NCBI GenBank assembly: GCA_004554775.1 | Contig: SFKI01000004.1 | Coordinates: 124,001-188,000, forward strand | Source: Subdoligranulum variabile | Lineage (GTDB): Bacteria > Bacillota > Clostridia > Oscillospirales > Ruminococcaceae | Length of the DNA: 64,000 bases | Reading direction: 5' to 3' | In this document: one piece after another, positions 1 to 8,190 of the stretch | Position numbering within the stretch: position 1 is the stretch's first letter | Layout of the letters: each line of letters begins with the position of its first letter | Translations under genes and position numbers: made by a program | The notes under the pieces: model-generated | What the model saw: only the letters and a program-made list of their open reading frames with translations | Told to the model about the DNA's origin: nothing | Databases searched by the model: none

Positions 1-138
1 GCGGCGGTTCTCGTAGATCTCCTGCGGGGGAATGTGGCAGTGGTAGTCCACGATGGGCAGCTTGGCCGAATAATCATGATACAGGTGCTGGGCAGTAGGG
101 GTCTCCAGCAAAAAGTTCTTGTCCATAAAAGCTTTCAT
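1..138 (-). CDS. uxaC: Glucuronate (uronate) isomerase, N-terminal fragment
   Basis: This is the first 46 codons of UxaC, which runs off the left edge of the window. UxaC interconverts D-glucuronate with fructuronate and D-galacturonate with tagaturonate, the entry step of uronate catabolism in the cytoplasm. The visible N-terminus starts MKAFMDKNFLLETPTAQ, and the segment IVDYHCHIPPQEIYENRR carries the HxH metal-site motif of the amidohydrolase-like UxaC family. The ATG follows AAGGAGCG at a good distance. It is divergent from uxaB, whose product uses the tagaturonate made here, so the two form a divergent uronate locus. Identity is strong despite truncation. Confidence 0.88.
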   Translation of the reverse strand, partial: MKAFMDKNFLLETPTAQHLYHDYSAKLPIVDYHCHIPPQEIYENRR

Positions 139-223
139 GTACAGACGCTCCTTATGAAATAGTAAAAAGATGGTCGGGATGCACTTCTTTGTCAGTTAAA
201 TAACAAACAATCCTTGCACAGCT

Positions 224-237
224 GACTGACGACAAAA
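224..237 (-). promoter_or_regulatory. Shared 14-bp motif, candidate operator of uxaC
   Basis: GACTGACGACAAAA occurs here and again, identical and in the same orientation, at 6690-6703 upstream of kduI. Here it sits just downstream of the predicted uxaC start of transcription, a repressor-like position. Both genes belong to uronate catabolism, so a common regulator (for example a GntR- or LacI-type uronate repressor) is inferred; no regulator gene is in the window. Confidence 0.4.
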
Positions 238-254
238 GCGCATGCTCTGCTATT

Positions 255-283
255 ATTATACATAATTTACAGCAATTCAACAA
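255..283 (-). promoter_or_regulatory. Promoter of uxaC
   Basis: Read on the minus strand, TTGTTG (283-278), a 17-base spacer and a perfect TATAAT (260-255). It is the best sigma-A match in the AT-rich gap between uxaC and uxaB. Confidence 0.55.
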
Positions 284-410
284 GTTGTAAAAATTGCGCG
301 ATGCAGGTTAAAACTACCCCAAAAATGCAATGTTTTCCTGTGCAGAATGCCAAGAAGAGATAGATAAAAAAATAACTTGCAAAATATGCACGCTTTGCCC
401 GGAATTTTGC

Positions 411-439
411 TTGACGGGACCCGAAAAAATATCTACAAT
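411..439 (+). promoter_or_regulatory. Promoter of uxaB-uxaA
   Basis: TTGACG (411-416), a 17-base spacer and TACAAT (434-439) match the sigma-A consensus closely and lie 64 bases before the uxaB start. Confidence 0.65.
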
Positions 440-502
440 GATAAACAGCAAGATATGCGCTAGGCGCACATCACAACAAAGAAGTGATAAGGAGAAAGCG
501 AT

Positions 503-2002
503 ATGGAAACTCTGAATTACGAAGTTCTGGAAAAGTCCGGTTATGACGGATATATCCTGAAGGATGCTCCCGAGAAGGTCTTGCAGTTTGGCGAGGGCAA
601 CTTCCTGCGTGCTTTCGTTGACTACTGGTTCGACCTGGCCAACGAGAAGGCTGACTGGAACGGAAAGTGCGTGCTGGTCCAGCCCATCGCCCCCGGCCTG
701 GCCAAGATGATCAACGAGCAGGAGGGCCTGTACACCCTGTACCTGCGCGGCAGCGAAAACGGCAAGAAGGTCGATGACAAGCGCGTCATCTCCAGCGTGT
801 CCCGCTGCCTGAACCCGTATGAGAAAGAGGATTACGAAAAGATGATGGCCGTTGCCGCCAGCGACGACCTCGAGATCATCGTTTCCAACACCACCGAGGC
901 CGGTATCGTCTACGATCCCGCCTGCAAGCTGGAGGATGTTCCCGCATCCAGCTTCCCCGGCAAGCTGACCCAGGTGCTGTATCACCGCTATAAGGCAGGC
1001 AAGAAGGGCATCATCATGCTGGCCTGCGAGCTGATCGACAACAACGGCAAGGAACTGCTGAAGTGCGTCAACCAGTACATCGAGCAGTGGGGCCTGGAGG
1101 ACGGCTTCAAGAAGTACGTCAACGAGGACTGCACCTTCTGCGGCTCTCTGGTCGACCGCATCGTTCCCGGGCGCATCCGCGACCCGAAGGAAGTTGCTGA
1201 GCTGGAAGAAAAGCACGGCTATGCTGACCCCCTGCTGGACGTCGGCGAAGTCTTCGGCGTCTGGGTCATCGAGGGTGACACCAAGCTGAACGACGTGCTG
1301 CCGTTCCGCAAGGCTGGTCTCGAGGATCACGTCTTTGTTACCCCCGACATGAGCCCGTACAAGAAGCGCAAGGTCCGCATCCTGAACGGTGCCCACACCG
1401 GCTTTGTCCTGGGCGCTTACCTGGGTGGCTACGATATCGTGCGTGACTGCATGCACGACGATACCATCTTGGGCTATATGAACAAGATGCTGCTGGATGA
1501 GGTCGTGCCCATCCTGCCCTTGGACCAGGACGACTGCAAGAAGTTCGCTGCTGCTGTTGAGGACCGTTTCAACAACCCGTTCGTCAACCACGAGCTGATG
1601 AGCATTTCCCTGAACTCCACCTCCAAGTGGCGTGCCCGCAATATGCCCTCCTTCCTCGAGTACATCGAGAAAAACGGCAAGCTGCCCACCTGCCTGACCA
1701 TGAGCTTCGCTGCTTACATTGCTTTCTACAGCAATGATATCCAGGAGCTGAACGACAAGGGCCTGGTCTGCAAGCGCGCCAAGGGCAACGAGTACACCGT
1801 TTCCGATGACCGCTGGGTTCTCGAGTTCTACAATGCCCACAAGAACGACGACGTCCCGACCCTCGTCCATGCCGTTATGACCAACGAGCAGATGTGGGGC
1901 CAGGATCTGACCAAGGTTGCCGGTTTCGAGGACGCCACCGTCAAGAACCTGACTATGATCCGCGAGCAGGGCGCTCTGGCTGCTTACAAGAGCTGCCTGT
2001 AA
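503..2002 (+). CDS. uxaB: Tagaturonate reductase (altronate oxidoreductase)
   Basis: This 499-residue protein is predicted to reduce D-tagaturonate to D-altronate with NADH, the second step of galacturonate degradation. It belongs to the mannitol dehydrogenase / polyol-specific long-chain dehydrogenase family. The N-terminal half has the dinucleotide-binding segment QFGEGNFLRAF (about residues 29-39) and the conserved SNTTEAGI stretch (about 128-135). The C-terminal half is the helical domain with KKRKVRILNGAHT, which holds the family lysine and NxxH active-site region. Length fits UxaB. The ATG follows AAGGAG. It is first in a run with uxaA and a sugar epimerase and is divergent from uxaC. 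Fructuronate reductase is the main alternative; the uxaA neighbour favours UxaB. Confidence 0.9.
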   Translation: METLNYEVLEKSGYDGYILKDAPEKVLQFGEGNFLRAFVDYWFDLANEKADWNGKCVLVQPIAPGLAKMINEQEGLYTLYLRGSENGKKVDDKRVISSVSRCLNPYEKEDYEKMMAVAASDDLEIIVSNTTEAGIVYDPACKLEDVPASSFPGKLTQVLYHRYKAGKKGIIMLACELIDNNGKELLKCVNQYIEQWGLEDGFKKYVNEDCTFCGSLVDRIVPGRIRDPKEVAELEEKHGYADPLLDVGEVFGVWVIEGDTKLNDVLPFRKAGLEDHVFVTPDMSPYKKRKVRILNGAHTGFVLGAYLGGYDIVRDCMHDDTILGYMNKMLLDEVVPILPLDQDDCKKFAAAVEDRFNNPFVNHELMSISLNSTSKWRARNMPSFLEYIEKNGKLPTCLTMSFAAYIAFYSNDIQELNDKGLVCKRAKGNEYTVSDDRWVLEFYNAHKNDDVPTLVHAVMTNEQMWGQDLTKVAGFEDATVKNLTMIREQGALAAYKSCL

Positions 2003-2035
2003 TTCCCGCGTAACAAACGCACAAAGAAAACCCCA

Positions 2036-2069
2036 CTGGGGCCGGAGGATGCCCTCCGGCCCCAGTTTT
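2036..2069 (+). terminator. Terminator-like hairpin between uxaB and uxaA
   Basis: A perfect 13-bp GC-rich stem (arms 2036-2048 and 2053-2065, 4-base loop) is followed by only four T's. It lies inside the uxaB-uxaA pair. No promoter of its own is obvious for uxaA, so it probably lowers uxaA expression relative to uxaB or protects the upstream mRNA end. Confidence 0.7.
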
Positions 2070-2097
2070 GATTAAGAGGCAAAGGAGAACGCTTATT

Positions 2098-3582
2098 ATG
2101 CCGATCGCCATTAAGATCAACCCCAAGGATAACGTGGTTGTCGCCCTGCACCCCATCGCCAAGGGCACCGCTGTTCCCGTTGAGAACACCACCGTTACCG
2201 CTGTGGAGGATATCCCCCAGGGCCACAAGATGGCCATTGCCCCCATCAAAGAGGGCGAAAACGTCATCAAGTACGGCTTCCCCATCGGCCATGCCACCGC
2301 CGACGCCGTGCCCGGCACCTGGATGCACACCCACAACATCAAGACCAACCTCTCCGGTGAGATCGAGTACAGCTACCATCCCAATGTGCACCCCCTGACC
2401 CCGGCTGCACCGGAGACTTTCATGGGCTACCGCCGCAAGGACGGCCGCGCCGCCATCCGCAACGAGATCTGGATCATCCCCACGGTCGGCTGCGTCAACG
2501 ACTGCGCTAAAGCCCTCGTGCGCGATAACCAGGACCTTGTCACTGGTTCTATCGACGGCCTGTACACCTTCACCCATCCGTTCGGCTGCTCCCAGACTGG
2601 CCATGACCACGCCCAGACCCGCAAGCTGCTGGCCTCGCTGGTCCGCCATCCCAACGCCGGTGCGGTGCTGGTCCTCTCCCTGGGCTGCGAAAACCTGACC
2701 CACGAGCAGTTCCTGGCCGAGCTGGGCGATTACGACGCCGACCGCGTCAAGTTCCTGACCTGCCAGGACGTCGAGGACGAGCTGGTTGCAGGCCGCGAGA
2801 TCCTGAAAGAGCTGGCTGCCTACGCTGCCCAGTTCCAGCGCGAGCCGATCCCCGCCAGCGAGCTGGTCGTCGGCATGAAGTGCGGCGGCTCGGACGGCCT
2901 GTCTGGCATCACCGCCAACCCGACCATCGGCCGTTTCAGCGATATGCTGTGCGCCCGCGGCGGCTCCACTGTGCTGACCGAGGTACCCGAGATGTTCGGC
3001 GCTGAGGGCTTCCTGATGGATCGCTGCCAGAACGAGCAGGTCTTTGAAAAGGCCGTCAAGATGATCAACGGCTTCAAGGAGTACTTCATCAGCCACAACG
3101 AGGTCGTCTATGACAACCCGAGCCCGGGCAACAAGCAGGGCGGCATCACCACCCTGGAGGACAAGTCCTGCGGCTGTGTCCAGAAGGGCGGCTCTGCCCC
3201 GATCATGGACGTCATCGACTACGGCGAGCCTGTCACCACCAAGGGCCTGAACATGCTGTATGGTCCCGGCAACGACCTGGTCTCTGCCACCGCACTGACT
3301 GCCGCCGGTGCCCACATGGTGCTGTTCTCCACGGGCCGCGGCACACCGTTCGGTGCCCCCGCCCCGACGCTGAAGATCGCCACCAACAGCCAGCTGGCCG
3401 CCAAGAAAAAGACCTGGATCGACTTCAATGCCGGTGTGGTCGCGGACGGTGAGCGCACCCTGGACGAAGCCGGTGCTGACCTGTACCAGCTGGTGCTGGA
3501 TGTTGCCTCCGGCAAGCAGACCTGTGCCGAGAAGAAGGGCTTCCGCGAGATCTCCATCTTCAAGGACGGCGTCGTGCTGTAA
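2098..3582 (+). CDS. uxaA: Altronate dehydratase
   Basis: UxaA dehydrates D-altronate to 2-keto-3-deoxygluconate, completing the galacturonate branch. The 494-residue protein has the two family parts: an N-terminal SAF domain (about residues 1-95, with PIGHATADAVPGTWMHTHN) and a C-terminal D-galactarate dehydratase / altronate hydrolase domain with GMKCGGSDGLSGITANP and the cysteine segment SCGCVQKGG. These enzymes are iron dependent. The ATG at 2098 is chosen because AAAGGAG precedes it; the frame stays open upstream, but that part overlaps the terminator hairpin. It lies 95 bases after uxaB and is likely co-transcribed. Confidence 0.93.
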   Translation: MPIAIKINPKDNVVVALHPIAKGTAVPVENTTVTAVEDIPQGHKMAIAPIKEGENVIKYGFPIGHATADAVPGTWMHTHNIKTNLSGEIEYSYHPNVHPLTPAAPETFMGYRRKDGRAAIRNEIWIIPTVGCVNDCAKALVRDNQDLVTGSIDGLYTFTHPFGCSQTGHDHAQTRKLLASLVRHPNAGAVLVLSLGCENLTHEQFLAELGDYDADRVKFLTCQDVEDELVAGREILKELAAYAAQFQREPIPASELVVGMKCGGSDGLSGITANPTIGRFSDMLCARGGSTVLTEVPEMFGAEGFLMDRCQNEQVFEKAVKMINGFKEYFISHNEVVYDNPSPGNKQGGITTLEDKSCGCVQKGGSAPIMDVIDYGEPVTTKGLNMLYGPGNDLVSATALTAAGAHMVLFSTGRGTPFGAPAPTLKIATNSQLAAKKKTWIDFNAGVVADGERTLDEAGADLYQLVLDVASGKQTCAEKKGFREISIFKDGVVL

Positions 3583-3596
3583 GGACGGGCGCTTGC

Positions 3597-3632
3597 TCCT
3601 TCTTTGAAAAGAAGGAACCGAAGAAACTTTTA
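3597..3632 (+). repeat. Small dispersed repeat with TTTGAAAAGAA hairpin
   Basis: TCCTTCTT and AAGAAGGA form a hairpin, followed by ACCGAAGAAACTTTTA. A close copy lies at 60218-60255. It sits after uxaA, before the epimerase gene. Function unknown; the stem could act as a weak transcription or mRNA-decay barrier. Confidence 0.6.
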
Positions 3633-3713
3633 ACCACGGGTCACAAAAATGTGAAGGAAAGCGCCATATGACGCGGAAAAGTTATAGTGACCTAAAGTAC
3701 AGAAGGTTGTAAT

Positions 3714-4586
3714 ATGGCTAAATTGAACGAGGGCGTCTACGAAAAGTACGGCGTCAGCTACAAGACCCTGACCCTGACGGACGGCGATTTTGCGCTGACC
3801 GTCACCCCGGAAAAGGGCGGCATGGCAACTTCTTTCACCAAGGCAGGGGACGAGTATCTCTGGCTGCGCGACAAGAACTTTGAATCCACCGACCGTCCCC
3901 GCTGCGGCGTGCCCATCCTGTTCCCCAACTGCGGCAAGCCGGACGGCGGCGTGCATCACTTTAACGGTGCCGACTATCCCATCGAGAACCACGGCCTGGC
4001 CGACCTGCTGCCCTGGCAGGTCAAGTCCGCCACCGACGAGGCTATCGAGCTGACCCTGACCCCGAACGGCCTGACCAAGTTCGTTTATCCGTTCGAGTTC
4101 TGCCTGACCATGCGTTACACGCTGGCGGGCGGCAAGGCTGGCTTGGCCCTGACGGTTGAGAACAAGGGCGACAAGGCGATGCCGTTCAGCGTGGGCTTCC
4201 ACCCGTACTTTGCGGCCAGCAAGCTGGAAAATGTCAACTTTGACATCAAAGCCGCCACTTGTAGCGAGAGCGCCAAGGGCGAGCAGCCTGCCGCCCCCGC
4301 CCAAATCACCCTAACCAAAAAGGACGGCGCGGCCGAGTCCATCCGCCTGTTGACCGGCGTCAAGAGCCCTATGGTCCTGACGGATTCCGGCAGCGGTCAC
4401 AAAGTCACGGTCGCCTTTGACGAAGCTGTGTTCGGCAACGGCGTGCTCTGGCAGCAGAACGCCGAAACGTTCGTCTGCATGGAACCCTGGAACGGCTGGG
4501 CCAACTCCGTCAACGAGGATAGCAAACACGAGACCCTCGCGCCTGGTGCAAGCAAGGTTTTTGCGTGGTCTATTACCATCGAATAA
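3714..4586 (+). CDS. Aldose 1-epimerase (mutarotase) family protein
   Basis: This 290-residue cytoplasmic protein has the galactose mutarotase-like beta-sandwich signature. RCGVPILFPNCG and YPIENHGLADLLPW near the N-terminus match the conserved arginine and histidine positions, and FSVGFHPYF carries the second conserved histidine. The family interconverts alpha and beta anomers of sugars or sugar phosphates. Its position after uxaB-uxaA suggests an anomer of a uronate or pectin sugar as substrate, but the exact substrate cannot be read from sequence. The spacing from uxaA (131 bases) includes a small repeat. A GAAGG-type ribosome site precedes the ATG. A strong terminator follows. Confidence 0.82.
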   Translation: MAKLNEGVYEKYGVSYKTLTLTDGDFALTVTPEKGGMATSFTKAGDEYLWLRDKNFESTDRPRCGVPILFPNCGKPDGGVHHFNGADYPIENHGLADLLPWQVKSATDEAIELTLTPNGLTKFVYPFEFCLTMRYTLAGGKAGLALTVENKGDKAMPFSVGFHPYFAASKLENVNFDIKAATCSESAKGEQPAAPAQITLTKKDGAAESIRLLTGVKSPMVLTDSGSGHKVTVAFDEAVFGNGVLWQQNAETFVCMEPWNGWANSVNEDSKHETLAPGASKVFAWSITIE

Positions 4587-4599
4587 TAATTGCCATTAC

Positions 4600-4632
4600 G
4601 GGCGTCACCACCTTGCGGTGACGCCCTTTTTT
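4600..4632 (+). terminator. Rho-independent terminator after the epimerase gene
   Basis: Perfect 10-bp stem GGGCGTCACC / GGTGACGCCC with loop ACCTTGC and six T's. The loop CCACCTTGCGG recurs in other terminators of this window (15116, 30425). Confidence 0.92.
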
Positions 4633-4711
4633 ATTTGAGCGGCACCGCTATGCCTTCTCCGGTTGACCTCTCCAAAAAGTCTTGCCATTATTGCAACTTT
4701 GTAAACCACAC

Positions 4712-4748
4712 AAAAAAGGCACCTGACCATACGGTCAAGTGCCTTTTT
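4712..4748 (-). terminator. Rho-independent terminator of kduI-kduD
   Basis: An 11-bp stem (4718-4728 with 4733-4743) is flanked by A6 on the left and T5 on the right. On the minus strand its single non-Watson-Crick position is a G-U pair and six U's follow, which fits termination of kduD. Confidence 0.85.
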
Positions 4749-4789
4749 GATGAAAGCTTCTTTGGATACTTTCTTCTCCGAAGAAAATA

Positions 4790-5599
4790 TTAGCCCGGCT
4801 GCTTGCCGATGTAGGCGAGGATGCCGCCATCGACGTAGAGGATCAGGCCGTTGACAAAGTCGGAAGCCTCAGATGCCAGGAAGACAGCGGGGCCGCCCAG
4901 ATCTTCGGCGTTGCCCCAGCGGCCAGCGGGGGTCTTGGCGATGATGAACTGGTCAAACGGATGACGGCTGCCGTCCGGCTGGATCTCACGCAGGGGTGCG
5001 GTCTGCGGGGTGGCAATGTAGCCAGGTCCGATGCCGTTGCACTGGATGTTGTACTGGCCGTACTCAGAAGCAATGTTCTTGGTCAGCATCTTCAGGCCGC
5101 CCTTGGCAGCAGCGTAGGCAGAGACAGTCTCGCGGCCCAGCTCGCTCATCATGGAGCAGATGTTGATGATCTTGCCGCCGCCCTGCTCGATCATATCGGG
5201 GATAATGGCCTTGGCAACGATGAACGGGGCGTTCAGGTCAACGTCGATGACCTGACGGAACTGAGCGGCGCTCATCTCGCACATCGGGATACGCTTGATG
5301 ATACCGGCGTTGTTGACCAGGATGTTGATGTGGCCGACTTCAGCGGTGATCTTCTTGACCATATCATTGACGGCGTCCTCGTTGGTAACATCGCAGACAT
5401 AGCCATGGGCGTCGATGCCAGCCTCTTTGTAAGCGGCCAGGCCCTTATCGACCAGCTCCTGCTTGATGTCGTTGAAAACGATGGTAGCACCGTTGTTTGC
5501 CATAGCGGTAGCAATGGCAAAACCGATGCCGTAGGAAGCGCCAGTGACCAGGGCAACCTTGCCGGTCAGGTCAAAAGATTTCGGGGTGCAAACAGACAT
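4790..5599 (-). CDS. kduD: 2-dehydro-3-deoxy-D-gluconate 5-dehydrogenase (SDR)
   Basis: KduD reduces 2,5-diketo-3-deoxygluconate (made by KduI from unsaturated galacturonate) to 2-keto-3-deoxygluconate. The 269-residue protein is a classical short-chain dehydrogenase: NAD-binding GASYGIG near residue 20, NNAG near 97, catalytic serine in SMMSELG and YAAAKGG with the catalytic Tyr and Lys. Family members are often labelled gluconate 5-dehydrogenase; kduI immediately upstream favours KduD. The start follows AGGAGGT. It is the second gene of a minus-strand pair, 121 bases after kduI, and ends at a terminator. Confidence 0.87.
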   Translation of the reverse strand: MSVCTPKSFDLTGKVALVTGASYGIGFAIATAMANNGATIVFNDIKQELVDKGLAAYKEAGIDAHGYVCDVTNEDAVNDMVKKITAEVGHINILVNNAGIIKRIPMCEMSAAQFRQVIDVDLNAPFIVAKAIIPDMIEQGGGKIINICSMMSELGRETVSAYAAAKGGLKMLTKNIASEYGQYNIQCNGIGPGYIATPQTAPLREIQPDGSRHPFDQFIIAKTPAGRWGNAEDLGGPAVFLASEASDFVNGLILYVDGGILAYIGKQPG

Positions 5600-5720
5600 G
5601 TTTAAAACCTCCTAAATTACGGTGTACATTTATCCAAACGCCTGCAAGCAGGCGCGGGTAACAAAACAGTTGCGCAGTATGCGTAAATCTTGCGGAAAAC
5701 CTACCGCAAAATATGTGCGG

Positions 5721-6566
5721 TCAGCGCAGGTCGGTGGTGGCGATGTTGTCCATATCGTCAAACTCCATGTTCTCGCCGCCCATGGCCCAGATGAAGGTGT
5801 AGTTCGAGGTGCCGACACCGCTGTGGATGCTCCAGGACGGGCTGATGACAGCGTCGTAGTTGTGCATCACGATGTGGCGGGTCTGCTGCGGCTCGCCGCA
5901 CATATGGAACACAACCTGGTCATCCGGCAGGTCGAAGTAGGTGTAGATCTCCATGCGGCGTTCGTGGGTGTGGCTGGGCATGGTGTTCCAGTTGCTGCCG
6001 GGTTCCAGGCAGGTCATGCCCATGGACAGCTGGCAGGTTTTCAGTACGCTCGGGTGGATGAACTGGTTGATCGTGCGCTTGTTGCAGGTCTCCAGGCTGC
6101 CCAGGGGGCGCTTGGCGGCTTGCTCCAGGGTGATCAGGCGGGTCTCGTAACGGCAGTGTGCCGGGGCAGAGACCATGTAGAACTTGGCGGGATGCGCAGC
6201 ATCATCGCTCTTGAAAGTGACTTTCTGGGTGCCCTGGGCAATGTACAGGCAGTCCTTGCGGTTCAGGTGATATGCCACACCGTCGGCCGTGATGGTGCCA
6301 GCGCCGTCACCAATGTTGAAGATGCCGATCTCGCGGCGCTCCAGGAAATAATGGGTGCCGAAGTTGGCCCAGATGTCGATGCCCTTGTCGATGGGAACCT
6401 CCTCGTGCACAGGCATGCAGCCCAATGTGACCATGCGGTCCACGTGGCTGTACACGGCAACGACCTCGTCAGCCTTGTACAAGCCGGTAATCAGCATTTC
6501 ATCGCGGACTTCCTCCGTGGTGTAACGCTTGAAATCGCGCTGATTGCAGGAATAGCGGATATCCAT
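5721..6566 (-). CDS. kduI: 5-keto-4-deoxyuronate isomerase
   Basis: KduI isomerises 5-keto-4-deoxyuronate, the product of pectate lyase and unsaturated oligogalacturonide breakdown, to 2,5-diketo-3-deoxygluconate. The 281-residue protein is cupin-like; the metal-binding segment PSHTHERRMEIYTY and the C-terminal SPSWSIHSGVGTSNYTFIWAMGGEN match KduI well, and length is typical (about 278). It heads the kduI-kduD pair; the gap to kduD holds two small hairpins and no gene. AAGGAGG precedes the ATG. Together with uxaCBA this indicates growth on pectin-derived uronates. Confidence 0.95.
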   Translation of the reverse strand: MDIRYSCNQRDFKRYTTEEVRDEMLITGLYKADEVVAVYSHVDRMVTLGCMPVHEEVPIDKGIDIWANFGTHYFLERREIGIFNIGDGAGTITADGVAYHLNRKDCLYIAQGTQKVTFKSDDAAHPAKFYMVSAPAHCRYETRLITLEQAAKRPLGSLETCNKRTINQFIHPSVLKTCQLSMGMTCLEPGSNWNTMPSHTHERRMEIYTYFDLPDDQVVFHMCGEPQQTRHIVMHNYDAVISPSWSIHSGVGTSNYTFIWAMGGENMEFDDMDNIATTDLR

Positions 6567-6611
6567 AAAAGCGAATCCTCCTTACCGCCAAAGCGGATGT
6601 ATTTTGCTCTC

Positions 6612-6639
6612 ATAATCTTTATTATACCGCATCTGTCAA
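6612..6639 (-). promoter_or_regulatory. Possible promoter of kduI
   Basis: On the minus strand a perfect TTGACA (6639-6634) is followed after 16 bases by GATTAT (6617-6612), a moderate -10. A TATAAT also lies nearby but at wrong spacing, so the exact promoter is uncertain. Confidence 0.4.
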
Positions 6640-6689
6640 GGTAAACATAGGCGACATAATACACAAAAATCCGCGCAAAATGTTGTGCA

Positions 6690-6703
6690 GACTGACGACA
6701 AAA
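6690..6703 (-). promoter_or_regulatory. Second copy of the shared 14-bp motif
   Basis: Identical GACTGACGACAAAA to 224-237. Here it lies about 124 bases upstream of the kduI start and 22 bases before the ilvA -35. If it serves kduI it would be upstream of the promoter, a different geometry from uxaC. Confidence 0.4.
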
Positions 6704-6724
6704 TTATGTATGAAATATTTTCAC

Positions 6725-6753
6725 TTTACAAATTACAAAAACTCAACTATAAT
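6725..6753 (+). promoter_or_regulatory. Promoter of ilvA
   Basis: TTTACA (6725-6730), 17-base spacer, TATAAT (6748-6753). The leader between it and ilvA carries a hairpin with arms 6789-6797 and 6806-6814 (one G-U pair, 8-base loop), without a following T-tract. Confidence 0.65.
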
Positions 6754-6847
6754 CAACAGTACAACCCAGCTGCAACGACGCAGCCGATGCCCGATCCTGT
6801 ACGCAGGGTCGGGCTGAACTATTGCAATTTCAAGGGGGAGCAGCCCA

Positions 6848-8053
6848 ATGCTGACACTGGATAAGATCTACCACGCAAAATTTGTACTGAAAAAAGTCGT
6901 CCGCAAAACCGACCTCATCGCCGCGCCCCGGCTTTGCCCCGGCACGGACCTCTACCTGAAAACCGAGAACTTGCAGGTGACGGGCAGCTTCAAGGTCCGC
7001 GGCGCGTACTATAAAATCAGCCAGCTGACGGAGGAAGAGCGCGCCAAGGGCGTGATCGCCTGCTCGGCTGGCAACCATGCGCAGGGCGTGGCGCTGGCCG
7101 CCACCAGCATGGGCATTAAAAGCGTGGTCTGCATGCCCGACGGCGCCCCCATTATGAAAGTGGAAAGCACCAAGCGCCTGGGCGCTGAGGTCGAGCTGGT
7201 CAAGGGCACCTACGACGACGCCCATGACCGCGCGGTCGAACTCCAGCAGCAGACCGGTATGACCTTCATCCACCCTTACGATGACGAGTTGGTCATCGCG
7301 GGCCAGGGCACCATCGGCCTGGAAATTCTCGACCAGCTGCCCGATGTGGATGCGGTCATCGTGCCCATTGGCGGCGGCGGCCTGATCTCTGGTGTGGCGT
7401 TCGCCATCAAGAGCCTGCGCCCCGAAGTCAAGGTTTACGGCGTGCAGGCCGCGGGCGCGCCCAGCATGGAGCACGCGTTCCACGACCACAAGTACGAAAC
7501 GCTTGACCACGTGGACACCTTCGCCGATGGCATCGCAGTCAAGACGCCCGGCGAGACCACCTACGAGATGGTCAGCCAGTACGTTGACGACGTTGTCACG
7601 GTCAGCGAGGACGAGATCGCGGCGGCCATCCTGGCGCTGATGGAAAATCAGAAGCTGGTGGCCGAGGGCGCGGGCGCTACGCCGGTCGCGGCGGCGCTCT
7701 TCAACAAGCTGCCGCTGGCGGGCAAAAAGACCGTCTGCCTGATCTCGGGCGGCAACATTGATGTGAACATCCTGTCCCGCGTCATCACGCGCGGCATGGT
7801 CATGAGCGGCCGCAAGACCAACCTGATGATCGCCCTCGAGGACAAGCCCGGCCAGCTGAGCCTGGTCAGCGATATCGTCTCGGACTGCGGGGCCAACGTC
7901 GTCAGCGTCCACCACGACCGCAGCGACGCGAACATGGCGATTACGAGCTGCTTCCTTAAGCTGGGGCTTGAGACCCGCGACGCTGCCCAGATCGAGCAGA
8001 TCAAGAAAAAACTCACCGATGCCGGGTTTAAGCTGGTGACGGAACGGGCGTAA
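6848..8053 (+). CDS. ilvA: Threonine ammonia-lyase (threonine dehydratase)
   Basis: This pyridoxal-phosphate enzyme deaminates threonine to 2-oxobutanoate, the first committed step to isoleucine. The 401-residue form has the fold type II catalytic domain, with the PLP lysine K49 in TGSFKVRGA, SAGNHAQGVAL and the glycine loop PIGGGGLISG, followed by a C-terminal ACT-like domain (about 325-400, beginning KTNLMIALEDKPGQLSLV) for effector control. Length matches the short clostridial/TdcB-like class with one ACT domain. AAGGGGGAG precedes the ATG. It lies apart from the ilvBNCD run and has its own promoter. Biosynthetic use is inferred from the ilv neighbours; a catabolic role is possible. Confidence 0.93.
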   Translation: MLTLDKIYHAKFVLKKVVRKTDLIAAPRLCPGTDLYLKTENLQVTGSFKVRGAYYKISQLTEEERAKGVIACSAGNHAQGVALAATSMGIKSVVCMPDGAPIMKVESTKRLGAEVELVKGTYDDAHDRAVELQQQTGMTFIHPYDDELVIAGQGTIGLEILDQLPDVDAVIVPIGGGGLISGVAFAIKSLRPEVKVYGVQAAGAPSMEHAFHDHKYETLDHVDTFADGIAVKTPGETTYEMVSQYVDDVVTVSEDEIAAAILALMENQKLVAEGAGATPVAAALFNKLPLAGKKTVCLISGGNIDVNILSRVITRGMVMSGRKTNLMIALEDKPGQLSLVSDIVSDCGANVVSVHHDRSDANMAITSCFLKLGLETRDAAQIEQIKKKLTDAGFKLVTERA

Positions 8054-8099
8054 ACAAACGCGATATGGACTGTAGGGGCATACCAGTGTCGTAAAAGAT

Positions 8100-8175
8100 G
8101 TAGGGGCGAACATCGTTCGCCCGTGGAATCCTGCGCTGCCGTCAAACCCCACGGGCGAGCACTGCTCGCCCCTAC
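8100..8175 (+). repeat. GTAGGGGCG double-hairpin repeat, 76-bp form
   Basis: Two hairpins face each other: GTAGGGGCGAAC..GTTCGCCC on the left and its inverted near-copy ending GCTCGCCCCTAC on the right, so the whole unit is an inverted repeat. A member of exactly the same length lies at 34991-35066. A lone GTAGGGGC start also occurs at 8082. The element separates the convergent ilvA and DUF815 genes and may double as a bidirectional terminator. Confidence 0.8.
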
Positions 8176-8190
8176 ACGCTATCAGATTGT

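Noticed and set aside
330..515. A 61-codon plus-strand frame overlapping the uxaB promoter and start
   Set aside because: It covers the -35 and -10 of uxaB, lacks a ribosome site and matches no family.
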